17,291 nucleotides of DNA, taken from Halobacteriales archaeon QH_10_67_13 (lineage in GTDB: Archaea > Halobacteriota > Halobacteria > Halobacteriales > Haloarculaceae). Positions 1 through 7,869 of this stretch are shown piece after piece. Location: positions 1 through 17,291 of the forward strand of contig PXQL01000087.1 of assembly GCA_003021335.1 (NCBI GenBank), given 5' to 3'. Position numbers and translations under genes: made by a program. The notes under the pieces were generated by a model that was given only the letters and a program-made list of their open reading frames with translations, did not search any database and was not told where the DNA came from. The first letter of the stretch is position 1; every line of letters starts with the position of its first letter.

Positions 1-422
1 GGCTGATCGACCGCCGGGCCGACCGGACCGCACAGACCCCGAGCGTCGAGCCTGTCCTCGACCGCGACCGCGTACAGGCGCTTCAGGAGGCCCCGGAACG
101 CGTGACCGTCGATCCGCGGTTGCGGGCGTATCTCGTCGAGCTCGGGCGCGAGACGCGCGCCGACGACCGCGCCGAGATCGGCGTCTCCCCCCGCGGCGTC
201 CAGCGGCTGTTCGAGGCGGTACGAGCACTGGCGACGATCAGGGGCCGCGAGTACGTGATCCCCGACGACATCAAGCGACTCGCCGGTCCCGTGTTCGCCC
301 ACCGGATCGTAGTGACCGGCGACGCTGCTGTCCAGGGAGCGGACGGCGCGGCGGTCGTCGCCGACGTGCTCGATCGCGTGGCCGTGCCGGCCGTCGAGGG
401 CACCCCACAGGTTGAGCGGTAG
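1..422 (+). CDS. MoxR-type AAA+ ATPase, C-terminal part (5' truncated by window edge)
   Basis: The reading frame is open from base 3 to a TAG at 420-422. It contains the C-terminal lid domain of a MoxR ATPase. What is seen: the GVSPRGVQRLFEAVRALA segment (the usual SPR(A/G) motif followed by an arginine-rich helix) and the hallmark ending IPDDIKRLAGPVFAHRIVV. The Walker A and B core lies outside the window. MoxR ATPases act as chaperone-like partners of DUF58/vWA proteins and are usually encoded beside DUF58 and transglutaminase genes. Here the partner cluster lies just downstream but on the opposite strand, converging with a 37-nt gap. An internal GTG at 102 is not the true start, because the frame and homology run through it to the window edge. 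Confidence 0.9.
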   Translation, partial: LIDRRADRTAQTPSVEPVLDRDRVQALQEAPERVTVDPRLRAYLVELGRETRADDRAEIGVSPRGVQRLFEAVRALATIRGREYVIPDDIKRLAGPVFAHRIVVTGDAAVQGADGAAVVADVLDRVAVPAVEGTPQVER

Positions 423-459
423 CTCCCGGGGCTGGTCGGCCGATTCGGACGACGACCGA

Positions 460-2028
460 TCACCGCAGGGCCGCGATGAGTCCGACCAGTCCCGCGACGG
501 CGAACAACAGGGCGAGCGTCGTCGGCGTGCCAGCGGCTAGTCCGTTGACGACCGCCCCGATCCCGGCCGCGAGACCCGCGCCGAGGAGTCCGACGCCGAT
601 CGTCGCGCCAGCGTGGAGGAGCTCGAGCCGCCGCGTTCTCGCCCCGGCTGCCTCCAGCCGTAGTTCGGTCCCGAACCGGCCGAGATCCCAGACGACCAAA
701 CTCGCGAGCACGCCGGCGAAGACGAGCCAGGCCGGCGCGGCGATCGTCCCGGCGAACGCGGCCGCGAGAAAGAGTCCGCCGCCGCCGAGCGCGTAGCCGG
801 CAGCCTCCATCCGGAGATAGCCCAGCCGCTCCACGCCCCGGAGCGCGAGGCTCGTGCCCACGGCGACCGCAATCAGCCCGACGATCAGCCAGAGCACGAG
901 CGTCACCTCGCCGTAGATCGCGGCGCTCCGTTCGGCGGCCTCGCGCCACCGCGGGCGGATCGGTCCCGGCAGTCGGCCGATCGTCTCCTCGACGACCGCC
1001 GCGTACGCTGGCTCCGCGACCGCGGCCGTGGCCAGCGCGATCGCCGCGCCGACGAGCCCCGGTACGACAGACCGCGCGCCTCTGCGGAGTGCACCGCGAC
1101 CGAGCCACGCGAGCCCGGCAACGATCACCCCGGCGGCGGCGACGCCGAACAGCAGCCTTCGGAGGCCGCCGGCGGTCGTGATTCCCGACAGTGCGGCGTA
1201 CGAACCCGGGCCGATCGCGTCGCTAATCGCGTCCGGCGAGAGTGCGAGCTCAATGGTGCCGACGACGGCCGCCGCCGCCGCGGCAACGACGGCGCCAACT
1301 CCGAGTGCGGTCTCCGCCCGATCGAGGCGGCGACCGGTCTGGCTCTCGGCGGCGACGCGCCCGTCGAGAAGCTCCCGGATCGGCGAGGCGGCGAGCGCGG
1401 CCCAGACCCCGGCGGCGGCTGCGGCGAGCGCGAGGAGGAAACTCCAGGCGGCCAGCCCCCCTCCGCCCGGATCGACCGCCAGCGACGCCAGCTCCGAGAG
1501 CGGCAGCTCGGCCGCCCCGGCGGGCGTCTCGCCGGTCCCCAGCGCGCGGACGGTAAGCGCACCGGCGAGCAGCGCTGGCCCGACGGCCGTCAGGAGCCCG
1601 ATCCGGCCGAACCGCCGGAGCGACCGCTCTCCGAGCGCGCCGCTCACCCCGAGCCCAACGCCGAGCGCTGCGACGGTCGTCCCGACGACGACGCCGACGT
1701 GACCGACGATGAGCAACACGCTGAGCGAGACCAGCGATGCGTCCGGGATCGGAAACACCGTTCCGCCGATCGAAACGGCCGTCAGGACCAGCGCAACCGC
1801 GACTGCGCCACCGCCCGGCACGACGAGCAGGCTCGCGCCCGCGACAGCCGGCCGACCGACGACGGTCGCAAGCGAGATCCCGACTGCCAGACAGAGCGCG
1901 CCGATCCCCCCGACCGCGACTGGGACCGCAAGCCCGTCGATCAGCTCCCCAAGGCTGGCAATCGCGACTCCGGCGACGACGACGGCGATCGCGGCGCTCG
2001 TTGACGTGGCGGTGTTTTGAGGCGTCAT
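460..2028 (-). CDS. Polytopic membrane protein of the MoxR/DUF58 cluster (DUF7519-like)
   Basis: This 522-aa protein is almost entirely hydrophobic, rich in Ala, Gly, Val and Leu. I count roughly 12-13 potential membrane spans, with short charged loops (for example around residues 130-140 and 215-235). No catalytic motif is visible. Its ATG at 2026-2028 directly abuts the stop codon of the DUF58 gene (2029-2031), so the two are translationally coupled and this is the last gene of a four-gene minus-strand operon. Established context: haloarchaeal DUF58/transglutaminase/MoxR clusters commonly carry a large multi-TM protein of unknown function, annotated as DUF7519 as far as I recall. The family name is by context and shape, not motif. 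A role as membrane scaffold for the DUF58/MoxR machine is inference. Confidence 0.8.
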   Translation of the reverse strand: MTPQNTATSTSAAIAVVVAGVAIASLGELIDGLAVPVAVGGIGALCLAVGISLATVVGRPAVAGASLLVVPGGGAVAVALVLTAVSIGGTVFPIPDASLVSLSVLLIVGHVGVVVGTTVAALGVGLGVSGALGERSLRRFGRIGLLTAVGPALLAGALTVRALGTGETPAGAAELPLSELASLAVDPGGGGLAAWSFLLALAAAAAGVWAALAASPIRELLDGRVAAESQTGRRLDRAETALGVGAVVAAAAAAVVGTIELALSPDAISDAIGPGSYAALSGITTAGGLRRLLFGVAAAGVIVAGLAWLGRGALRRGARSVVPGLVGAAIALATAAVAEPAYAAVVEETIGRLPGPIRPRWREAAERSAAIYGEVTLVLWLIVGLIAVAVGTSLALRGVERLGYLRMEAAGYALGGGGLFLAAAFAGTIAAPAWLVFAGVLASLVVWDLGRFGTELRLEAAGARTRRLELLHAGATIGVGLLGAGLAAGIGAVVNGLAAGTPTTLALLFAVAGLVGLIAALR

Positions 2029-3417
2029 CTACGAGATGTCGGCGAGCGCGGCGCCGATCGCGCCGTCGATCGGACCGTCCGGCGTCCAGTCGATCATCGC
2101 TCCGCCCTCGCGTTCGATCGCGTCCGCACGCAGGCTCCTGCGGACCGCGGCGAGTCGCTGACCGGCCGTCGACCCGGTCGTCACGTCCGGGCTCACCACG
2201 ACCGTCGGGTACTCCCGTCTGCACAGCGCTTCGGCGAGCTCGACCGGCCAGTCGTCGACGAGCGGCGTGCAGACGATCACCTGTGCGGCCGCCGGGAGCC
2301 GATCGAGCACGGCTCGTACCTCGGGGTCGTAGTCCGCCTCCGCTCGGGTCCGATCGAAATCTCGCGTCGCAGTACCGGCCGTCTCGCTTGTGCCCTCCGG
2401 ATCCGGTCGGTCGTCTGGCGTCCGCTGAAGCGCGCGAAACATGCCCTCCGCGGCCGCGCGGCCGCGCCTGTCGGTCGAATCCACCCAGGCGAGCCCGTCC
2501 GGGCCGACCAGTCCGTCTGGGACGGTCGTCTCTCCTCTGGCGACCGCGACGGTCGTGACGGCGTCGGCCCCACGGAGCGCCTCGTAGAGCCGCTCGGCAG
2601 CGTACCCGCATAGGGCCGTTCCCATCGAGGCCCCGGGTCGCGGCGCTACCCGGCCCTTCCGAGAGCCGTCGACGACCAGCACGGTCCTCGTCGCCTGCTC
2701 GCGCCGGTACTGGACGGTAACGAGCTTGCCGGTCTTCGCGAGGTGACGCCAGTCGACCTGCCGGATCGGGTCCGTCGGCCGGTATGGCCGGGGCGCGTAG
2801 AACTCGCGTCCGGGGCCGGCCTCGTCGGCGCTCCGACGGCCGGCCCGCGGGAGCGGCACTCCGCGAACCGGTGGCTCTCGAACCGCAGTCGTCGCAGTCA
2901 GCTCCCGGTCGCCCGCGACCGGTACCCGTCCTGTGATTGTCGTCGATCCGGACAGCGACCTGATCCTGACCGCCGGGTCCTCAAAATCGAACGTCCCACG
3001 TTTGCTCTCGACGGCGTAGGTCGTCGTCGCGGTCTCGCCCGGCCCGAGCGACCGGGCGAGCCGCGGCCGCCCGTCGGTGACGGCGAGCGGCTCCGGCACG
3101 CCGTCGACGACGCGGAGATCCGTCAGCGTCCGGTCGCCCGCGTTCGTGACCGATAGCGTCACCGAAACGGATTCACCCGGCGCCGGAGCGGCCGCGTCGA
3201 CGGTCCGCCGGGCGGTCACCGACGGCGACTCCGGGGGCTCCGAGATCGTCCCGTAGGCGAGATACGCCAGCGGAACCGCGGCCGCGGCCAGCAGCGTCTC
3301 GTTCGCGTAGACCACGCCGAGCAGGACCAACGCGAGCGTCATGGGCACTCCGATGGTCCACGGTCGAACGCGCCTGCGGACGGAATCGGCGAGCTCGGCT
3401 GTGGTTCGGTCACTCAT
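2029..3417 (-). CDS. DUF58 domain protein (membrane-anchored, vWA-like)
   Basis: A 462-aa protein. Two predicted TM helices lie near the N-terminus (about residues 21-38 and 41-57). A CARDB/Ig-like beta domain with NAGDRTLTDLRVVD follows at about 70-180. The DUF58 signature is at about 203-250: GREFYAPRPYRPTDPIRQ, then VDWRHLAKTGKLVTVQYRRE, ending in VLVVDGSRKGR. The last resembles a vWA metal site (D250-x-S252) but lacks the complete DxSxS. DUF58 proteins partner with MoxR ATPases; the substrate is unknown. The gene overlaps the upstream two-TM gene by 8 nt (3410-3417) and abuts the downstream membrane-protein gene with no gap, which indicates one transcript. The start ATG at 3415-3417 gives a typical short charged cytoplasmic lead before TM1. 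Confidence 0.92.
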   Translation of the reverse strand: MSDRTTAELADSVRRRVRPWTIGVPMTLALVLLGVVYANETLLAAAAVPLAYLAYGTISEPPESPSVTARRTVDAAAPAPGESVSVTLSVTNAGDRTLTDLRVVDGVPEPLAVTDGRPRLARSLGPGETATTTYAVESKRGTFDFEDPAVRIRSLSGSTTITGRVPVAGDRELTATTAVREPPVRGVPLPRAGRRSADEAGPGREFYAPRPYRPTDPIRQVDWRHLAKTGKLVTVQYRREQATRTVLVVDGSRKGRVAPRPGASMGTALCGYAAERLYEALRGADAVTTVAVARGETTVPDGLVGPDGLAWVDSTDRRGRAAAEGMFRALQRTPDDRPDPEGTSETAGTATRDFDRTRAEADYDPEVRAVLDRLPAAAQVIVCTPLVDDWPVELAEALCRREYPTVVVSPDVTTGSTAGQRLAAVRRSLRADAIEREGGAMIDWTPDGPIDGAIGAALADIS

Positions 3418-4012
3418 CGGCCCGCACCCGTTCGATCGCCGTGATCGTTCGCTCGATCCGGCGCCGGCGCTCGCGACGGGGGACCAGCCACAGCCGAAGC
3501 CGGGCCACGAGCGGCGGCGACTCCGTCCCGAGGACGGCCGCGGCGACCGGATCGTCGGTCCAGGCGCCGGTCTCGACGGCTGCCCGCGCGGTCGTGCGGT
3601 CGGTCCCGGTCGCGGCCGCGTACGCCGCGGCGGCCGTCGCCGTCAGCTCGGCCGTGAGGTCGCCGGTTCCCTCTCCCTCGTCCACGACCCGATCGACGGT
3701 GGCGTCGACGCGGGCCGCCGTCCGCGCGGTCGTCTCGCTTCGGGGGACCTCCGGCGGTCGGCCCTGGAGTCGATCGAACGCCCCCGAGTCCGCTATCCGT
3801 GACCGACCGTCGGCCCAGGCGGCGAGCAGCGCGTACCCGCCCACGGCGCCGGCGGCAAGCAATACCCCTGCGGTCCGATCGATTCCGACGATCGCCCCGG
3901 CGAGCGTGTCGAACGGGGGTCTCTCTGTCAGGCCCGGCGCGAGCCCGAGCGCGAGTCCGAACAGGCTCGCGACTGCCGCCGCCGCGACGACGGCGACGCG
4001 GCTGCGGTCCAT
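3410..4012 (-). CDS. Two-TM protein of the transglutaminase/DUF58 operon (DUF7269-like)
   Basis: A 200-aa protein starting MDRSRVAVVAAAAVASLFGL. Two hydrophobic helices (about residues 6-26 and 47-66) precede a long soluble, alanine-rich and charged C-terminal domain, ending in an Arg-rich helix (RLWLVPRRERRRRIERTITA). The ATG at 4010-4012 shares one base with the TGA of the upstream transglutaminase gene (TGATG overlap). This fixes the start despite the frame being open further upstream to about 4339. The C-terminus overlaps the DUF58 start by 8 nt. Haloarchaeal clusters of this type carry such a gene, which I believe is annotated DUF7269. I recognise no catalytic residues, and its function is unknown. 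Confidence 0.82.
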   Translation of the reverse strand: MDRSRVAVVAAAAVASLFGLALGLAPGLTERPPFDTLAGAIVGIDRTAGVLLAAGAVGGYALLAAWADGRSRIADSGAFDRLQGRPPEVPRSETTARTAARVDATVDRVVDEGEGTGDLTAELTATAAAAYAAATGTDRTTARAAVETGAWTDDPVAAAVLGTESPPLVARLRLWLVPRRERRRRIERTITAIERVRADE

Positions 4013-6639
4013 CACGTTCCCTCCGCGTCGCCGGCGGCGGCCTCGATCGCGGTGATCGCCTGGCGAACCCGCTCGACGCGTTCTGCGGGCGGTCGAGCCC
4101 CGTACTCGACGGCCCGGAAGGCGTCCCGGAGCGTCTCGACCGGTCGCCTCGGGAGCCCCTCGACCTCGATCGCGTGTGCTGCGAGCTCCTCCGGGGTCCG
4201 CGTTCGCCGCTCGCGGAGGCTCACTTCCTCGAGCAGCCGCGCCCAGGACGCCCTGACGACCGCCTCCGGATCCTCGGGCGACGGCGCCTGTCTTGTCTGG
4301 TCCGGCCGCTCGTCGTCGGCACGCAGCACCGATCGCCACCGCGCCCGTACTTCGGTGTGGAGCCGACTGAACACTCCGGCCGATCCGGTCCGACCGAGGC
4401 CGCTCGCTCCCCGGCCGACGGCGCCGTCAACCGCGGCCGCGGCGCCGATCAGTCCTTGCCGGAGGCCGCTCGCGGTCCGCTGGGCGGCCGTGCTGAGCCG
4501 ATCGCGGGCCCGGACCGCGACGCCGGAACGGCGCGACCACCCGATGGCTCCGAGAGCCCCGACCCCGAGCGCGACTACGAGACCGGCGGCGGCGTTTCGC
4601 AGCTGGCCCGACAGCTCCGCCGCTGCCGAGAGTCCGTACCGACTGCCGACGACGATGTCGTTCGACGCCGGGAGTCTGATCGTCGCGGTCCCGTCCGGGC
4701 CGGTCCGTGCGACGGTCTCGCCGCCGATGGCGACGGCCGCGTCAGGGACCGGCTCCCCGTCTGCCGTGACCGTGACCGTCGCCGAGCCGAACGGCAGCGC
4801 GACCGGGAGTTCGGGGTCGACCGCGACCGACAGGGCTGGGAGATCGACGATCTGCTCTCCCGCGACGGCACCGCGCTCGACCGCGATCGCGACCTGACCG
4901 GACCGCTCCGGGAGCGTCACGGTCGCCCGGCCGTCCCCGTCGGTGGTCGCGACGGCCTCGCCGTTGACGGTCACCGTCGCCTCCGGGACCGGCGTTCCCG
5001 ACACCGTCGCGAGGATCGTCACCGCCTCCCCGGGACGGGGATCGCCCGCGACGGTCACGGTCGCGTTCGTCTCCAGGGGAACGGTCTCGCCGACCGCCCG
5101 GACGAACGTCCCGCCAACGGCGCCGATCGCGTGGCTCCGGCCGGCATCTCCCCGCGCCACGCCCGTTGACCCGCCGACCGACGCGCCGACCGCCGCCGTC
5201 TCGGTCTCTTCGACGGTTATCTCGAGCTCGTCGGCGTAGGGGACGGTCCCGACGACGGTCCCGTTGCGGTCGGTCCTGCCGATCGGCTCGCCGTTGAACC
5301 GGACTATCTCCTCGACGACCGGCGACTCGTCGCGCGTCACCGTGACCGCGACCGTCCGCCCCGGCACGGCCGTCTCGTTGAGTGAGATGTCGATCGCCGG
5401 CGTCTCGTCGGTTCCGTTATCGGGATCGGGCCCGTCATCTGGCGGATCTCCCTCGGGTGGCTCCGGAGCGTCTGTCGGGTCGGCCTGGTCGGGCGTCGTG
5501 GCGCTTTCCGGCGCCGGATCGTCGCCGAGGTTTGCCTGCTCGGTCGCGATCCGGTCGGCCGGCGGCGTCGGATCGAACGGCACCCAGCCCACCTCGGGGA
5601 AGTACACCTCGACCCAGGCGTGGGCGTTCTGGCCTCGTACCGCGTACTCGCCAGTCCCGGTCTGCTCGCCGCTCGTGTAGCCGACCACGTACCGCGCCGG
5701 GATGTCCTGGGTGCGCAGCATCGTCGTCATCGCGGTCGCGAAGTACTCACAGTAGCCGGCCTCCATCTCGAAAATAAACGTGTCGGCGATCGACTCGCTC
5801 TCTCGGTCGGCTCTCAGGGAGTAGTTCTTCTCGGTCCGGAGCCACTCCTCGACGGCCGCGACCGCGTCGTAGGTCGTGTCGGATCCGTCGACGATCCTGG
5901 CCGTGCGCTCGCCCACCCGGTCGGGCGTGTCCGCTGGCAGTTGCGTGTACCGCTCGCGGAGTCTCTCCGGAACCGACCCCTCGCTCGCTTGGAGCACCGC
6001 CGGATCCTGGGGTGCGAGCACGCTCGTTCCGCTGTAGGTCGTCCCCGTCGGGACCGGCGACGCCGTCCGGATCGCCCGCTGGTCGGTCACTTCGAGCCCC
6101 TCGGCTGCGACCGATTCGGGCCGCCAGGCGGTCGGGAGGCTCGTCGCGCCGCGTGCGAGCGTGATCTCGTACTCGATTCGCTCGCCGGGCGAGCCGTCGA
6201 CTCCCAGCGGGCCGTTGTAGGGATCGGTCTCGCCGGGACGCTGCCAGCCGACCCCGGTGTAGGTGTCGTAGGCCCCGGTCCGCCAGTAGGCCGGCCGCGG
6301 GGCCTCGACGGTGAAATGCACGGACGTGTCGTTCGAGGCAAACGTTTCCTTGTCGAACCCGAGCTCGCCGCCGACGCCGGTCTGTGTCCTGGGGTTCAGC
6401 GCGCCGAGTCCGCCGTCGGCGCCCCCGGTGACGTTGTCCAGCCCGTCGGTGTCGGCCTGTCCGACGTACTGCTCGCCGGGGAGGGCCCGGTCGATCGGAC
6501 TCCCGGCGATGCCGGTCCCGCCGACCCCGGCGGCAAACGCTGCGATCGTCGCCGTGGCGACGACCGCGAGTGCGATCGCCGCCAGCCGAACCCCTCGCTC
6601 GGACAGCGAGTCCGGCCAACCATTGCGTAGCGGGGCCAT
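4012..6639 (-). CDS. Transglutaminase-like / DUF4129 membrane protein with three beta-sandwich repeats
   Basis: An 875-aa protein and first gene of the operon. One N-terminal TM (about 17-38) is followed by an extracellular beta-rich region. The transglutaminase core (about 240-360) has its triad visible: Cys297 in AGYCEYFATAM, His340 in GQNAHAWVEVYFPEVGW and Asp356 in PFDPTPP. A Pro/Asp-rich linker (365-415) leads to three related Ig-like modules, each with a G-E-x-(V/I)-x-R/T-T-(D/G)-x-x-G-x(5)-P strand-turn at about 450-467, 560-577 and 640-657. A second TM follows (about 683-701), then a cytoplasmic DUF4129 tail (about 793-865). TgpA-type relatives usually have five or six N-terminal TMs; here there is only one. 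Likely a cell-surface cysteine acyltransferase or protease-like enzyme working with DUF58/MoxR; the substrate is unknown. Confidence 0.92.
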   Translation of the reverse strand: MAPLRNGWPDSLSERGVRLAAIALAVVATATIAAFAAGVGGTGIAGSPIDRALPGEQYVGQADTDGLDNVTGGADGGLGALNPRTQTGVGGELGFDKETFASNDTSVHFTVEAPRPAYWRTGAYDTYTGVGWQRPGETDPYNGPLGVDGSPGERIEYEITLARGATSLPTAWRPESVAAEGLEVTDQRAIRTASPVPTGTTYSGTSVLAPQDPAVLQASEGSVPERLRERYTQLPADTPDRVGERTARIVDGSDTTYDAVAAVEEWLRTEKNYSLRADRESESIADTFIFEMEAGYCEYFATAMTTMLRTQDIPARYVVGYTSGEQTGTGEYAVRGQNAHAWVEVYFPEVGWVPFDPTPPADRIATEQANLGDDPAPESATTPDQADPTDAPEPPEGDPPDDGPDPDNGTDETPAIDISLNETAVPGRTVAVTVTRDESPVVEEIVRFNGEPIGRTDRNGTVVGTVPYADELEITVEETETAAVGASVGGSTGVARGDAGRSHAIGAVGGTFVRAVGETVPLETNATVTVAGDPRPGEAVTILATVSGTPVPEATVTVNGEAVATTDGDGRATVTLPERSGQVAIAVERGAVAGEQIVDLPALSVAVDPELPVALPFGSATVTVTADGEPVPDAAVAIGGETVARTGPDGTATIRLPASNDIVVGSRYGLSAAAELSGQLRNAAAGLVVALGVGALGAIGWSRRSGVAVRARDRLSTAAQRTASGLRQGLIGAAAAVDGAVGRGASGLGRTGSAGVFSRLHTEVRARWRSVLRADDERPDQTRQAPSPEDPEAVVRASWARLLEEVSLRERRTRTPEELAAHAIEVEGLPRRPVETLRDAFRAVEYGARPPAERVERVRQAITAIEAAAGDAEGT

Positions 6640-6667
6640 CCAACCGGTTGTGTCCTGGCGCGGCGCT

Positions 6668-6676
6668 CACATAACG
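6668..6676 (-). promoter_or_regulatory. Possible TATA box of the transglutaminase operon
   Basis: On the minus strand GCGTTATGT lies about 30-37 nt upstream of the ATG at 6639. This spacing suits a leaderless or near-leaderless haloarchaeal transcript. It is only a weak match to TTTAWATA. Confidence 0.3.
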
Positions 6677-6773
6677 CTCACGCCCCGTCTCTCGGCTCAC
6701 CGTTCCGGGTGCGTGTCGAGCGGGCTCGCGGTCGACACGAGCGGTTTTGTCCGTTCGAGCCCTACGGCCGGCG

Positions 6774-7211
6774 ATGACCGACGACCCCGAGTACGATACG
6801 GACTTTCGCGAACACCCCGAGGCCTATGAAATCGGCCGCGGCGAGCAGGGCGTGTTTAAGATTCAGCCGTACAAAGACGAACTCCTCCCGCTGTGGACGA
6901 TCAAAACCCTCGGAGACGCCGAGACCAGCGCGGCCAACATCTACGACCAGTTTGAGGCGTACAAAGACGCAGACGAGTTCCCGGGAATGGACCTCGCGCG
7001 GAAGTACCTCCAGATGGGCTGGACGCGCGCGCTCCGGTACGCAAAATACCCCGGCGGCCGGAAATATGACGACGACGGTACCGAACGCGAGCCTCAACGG
7101 TGGTACGACGAGGAGAAATACGAGATCAGCCAAGTTTACAAGGAGTATCTCGACCGGGTCCGCGAGGACGAGACGTACGCGCGCCGCAGGGAATCCTGGG
7201 GGGATAAGTGA
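6774..7211 (+). CDS. DUF4385 family protein
   Basis: A 145-aa acidic soluble protein. The family pattern is clear: DFREHPEAYEIGRGEQGVFKIQPYKDELLP near the N-terminus, then a W-T-I-K-T segment, then a helix AANIYDQFEAYKDADEFPGMDLARKYLQMG, then TRALRYAKYPGGRKYDDDG, and a C-terminal helix ending DETYARRRESWG. DUF4385 occurs in bacteria, archaea and phages, and its biochemical role is not known. I prefer the ATG at 6774 over an upstream in-frame start at 6747: the protein then begins MTDDPEYDTDF, and a T-rich TATA-like stretch (GGTTTTGT, around 6743-6750) lies about 27 nt upstream, as for leaderless mRNA. It is monocistronic and divergent from the transglutaminase operon. Confidence 0.9.
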   Translation: MTDDPEYDTDFREHPEAYEIGRGEQGVFKIQPYKDELLPLWTIKTLGDAETSAANIYDQFEAYKDADEFPGMDLARKYLQMGWTRALRYAKYPGGRKYDDDGTEREPQRWYDEEKYEISQVYKEYLDRVREDETYARRRESWGDK

Positions 7212-7217
7212 ACTTGC

Positions 7218-7267
7218 CCCACCCGACCGCGCTCGGGGCTCCTCGCCGCTTGCTTGTTGCGGGTGGG
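7218..7267 (-). repeat. Hairpin, candidate right-end structure of the relic element
   Basis: CCCACCCG at 7218-7225 pairs perfectly with CGGGTGGG at 7260-7267, with a GC-rich loop of 34 nt. Four nucleotides outside the stem, on the minus strand, is AGTTCAC. The same hairpin-then-GTTCAC layout recurs at 16167-16217. Confidence 0.55.
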
Positions 7268-7528
7268 ACTTCCTGGTTCTGCGTCGGAGCATGTCCCCGA
7301 TGTGGACACAGCGGCTCCAGACTCCGCGGACGGCTTCCCTTCACGGGCGGTTCGGAGTGTCCCACTCATACCGATTGGACACTCGGTCACAACCGCCGAT
7401 GCACACTCTGTGTCGCGCTTGAACACCGCCGGACTCGTGGCGAGTGTCTTAGCATCTCCCTCAACCTCAAGGGTCGCAGGGCCATGCCGGACAGTGGAAC
7501 TGAAACAAATGACGGGCGCTGTATCCCC

Positions 7529-7587
7529 CTCCCTTCTCGCGCTTCCAGCCCTCGCTGCGGAAGGGGGCGTAGCGCCCTGCGCCGCAG
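7529..7587. repeat. Overlapping hairpins inside the relic region
   Basis: Two alternative structures share this stretch. CTCCCTT (7529-7535) pairs with AAGGGGG (7561-7567, one G-T pair). CTGCGG (7555-7560) pairs with CCGCAG (7582-7587), enclosing GGGCG/CGCCC (7565-7569/7573-7577). The 10-mer GCGCCCTGCG at 7572-7581 also occurs, inverted, in the hairpin at 16187-16196. Confidence 0.4.
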
Positions 7588-7665
7588 ACGATAATCGCCG
7601 GCGTACGCGGCCGTCAACAAAGTCGCCCCCGAGGGTACGGTGCCGCTCGAACGCGGCCCGACTGA

Positions 7666-7845
7666 ACAGGTGTACGACGCCCCAGCGGAAATGACGGTTG
7701 GACTCTCCTGTTCGACGTGACCCCGGCGGCACGGGTGATCGCTCTCGTCACCGACGACAGCGCGTTGTCCCCGACAGAGGTCGCCGACACTGCCGACGAG
7801 CACGCCCACCGGGCCGCGTGGCGGTTGACGGCCGACGAGGACTGA
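7666..7845 (+). pseudogene. Fragment resembling a winged-helix regulator
   Basis: After a stop at 7663-7665, a frame stays open to a TGA at 7843-7845. It reads ..GNDGWTLLFDVTPAARVIAL, then VTDDSALSPTEVADTADEHA, then HRAAWRLTADED. The LFDVTPxARVxALLxxxxALSPTEVAxxA pattern resembles the first two helices of haloarchaeal wHTH regulators. The following recognition-helix/wing part is replaced by a short tail. No ATG or GTG exists before a GTG at 7717, which would give only 42 aa. A T-run (7859-7863) follows. I read it as a truncated gene remnant; a genuine 42-aa small protein starting at 7717 is possible. Confidence 0.35.
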
Positions 7846-7858
7846 CCTCGGCCGTCTC

Positions 7859-7863
7859 TTTTT
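7859..7863 (+). terminator. Short T-run between convergent genes
   Basis: TTTTT follows the + strand fragment by 13 nt and lies in the convergent gap before the minus-strand gene ending at 7870. Archaeal intrinsic termination uses such U-tracts. Five Ts is weak. Confidence 0.35.
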
Positions 7864-7869
7864 GAGTCC

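Larger units (their letters stand above)
7207..7620 (-). mobile_element. Probable relic of an IS200/IS605-type element (tnpB 3' end)
   Basis: No intact gene fits this stretch. On the minus strand one frame reads through a peptide with SGTCSDAEPGSPTRNKQA (near 7250-7305). This resembles the variable low-complexity tail ending in GSPxxx that follows the zinc ribbon in haloarchaeal TnpB proteins. Directly beyond it is a hairpin with an 8-bp stem (7218-7225/7260-7267), then GTTCAC on the minus strand, the arrangement expected at the right end of such an element. No zinc ribbon or RuvC motif is intact, and frames are broken. The identification rests on layout and family memory; a degraded unrelated gene is the main alternative. 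Confidence 0.4.

Noticed and set aside
1250..2611. 453-codon minus-strand frame overlapping the membrane protein and DUF58 genes
   Set aside because: Very Arg-rich composition and no motifs. The real genes occupy another frame of the same strand.
3799..5169. Long open plus-strand frame (456 codons) across the DUF7269-like and transglutaminase genes
   Set aside because: Arg/Pro-rich translation without domains. It is a GC-driven antisense shadow of well-supported minus-strand genes.
5620..6630. Long open plus-strand frame antisense to the transglutaminase
   Set aside because: The opposite strand carries the intact catalytic triad and normal codon use; the plus frame shows no family features.
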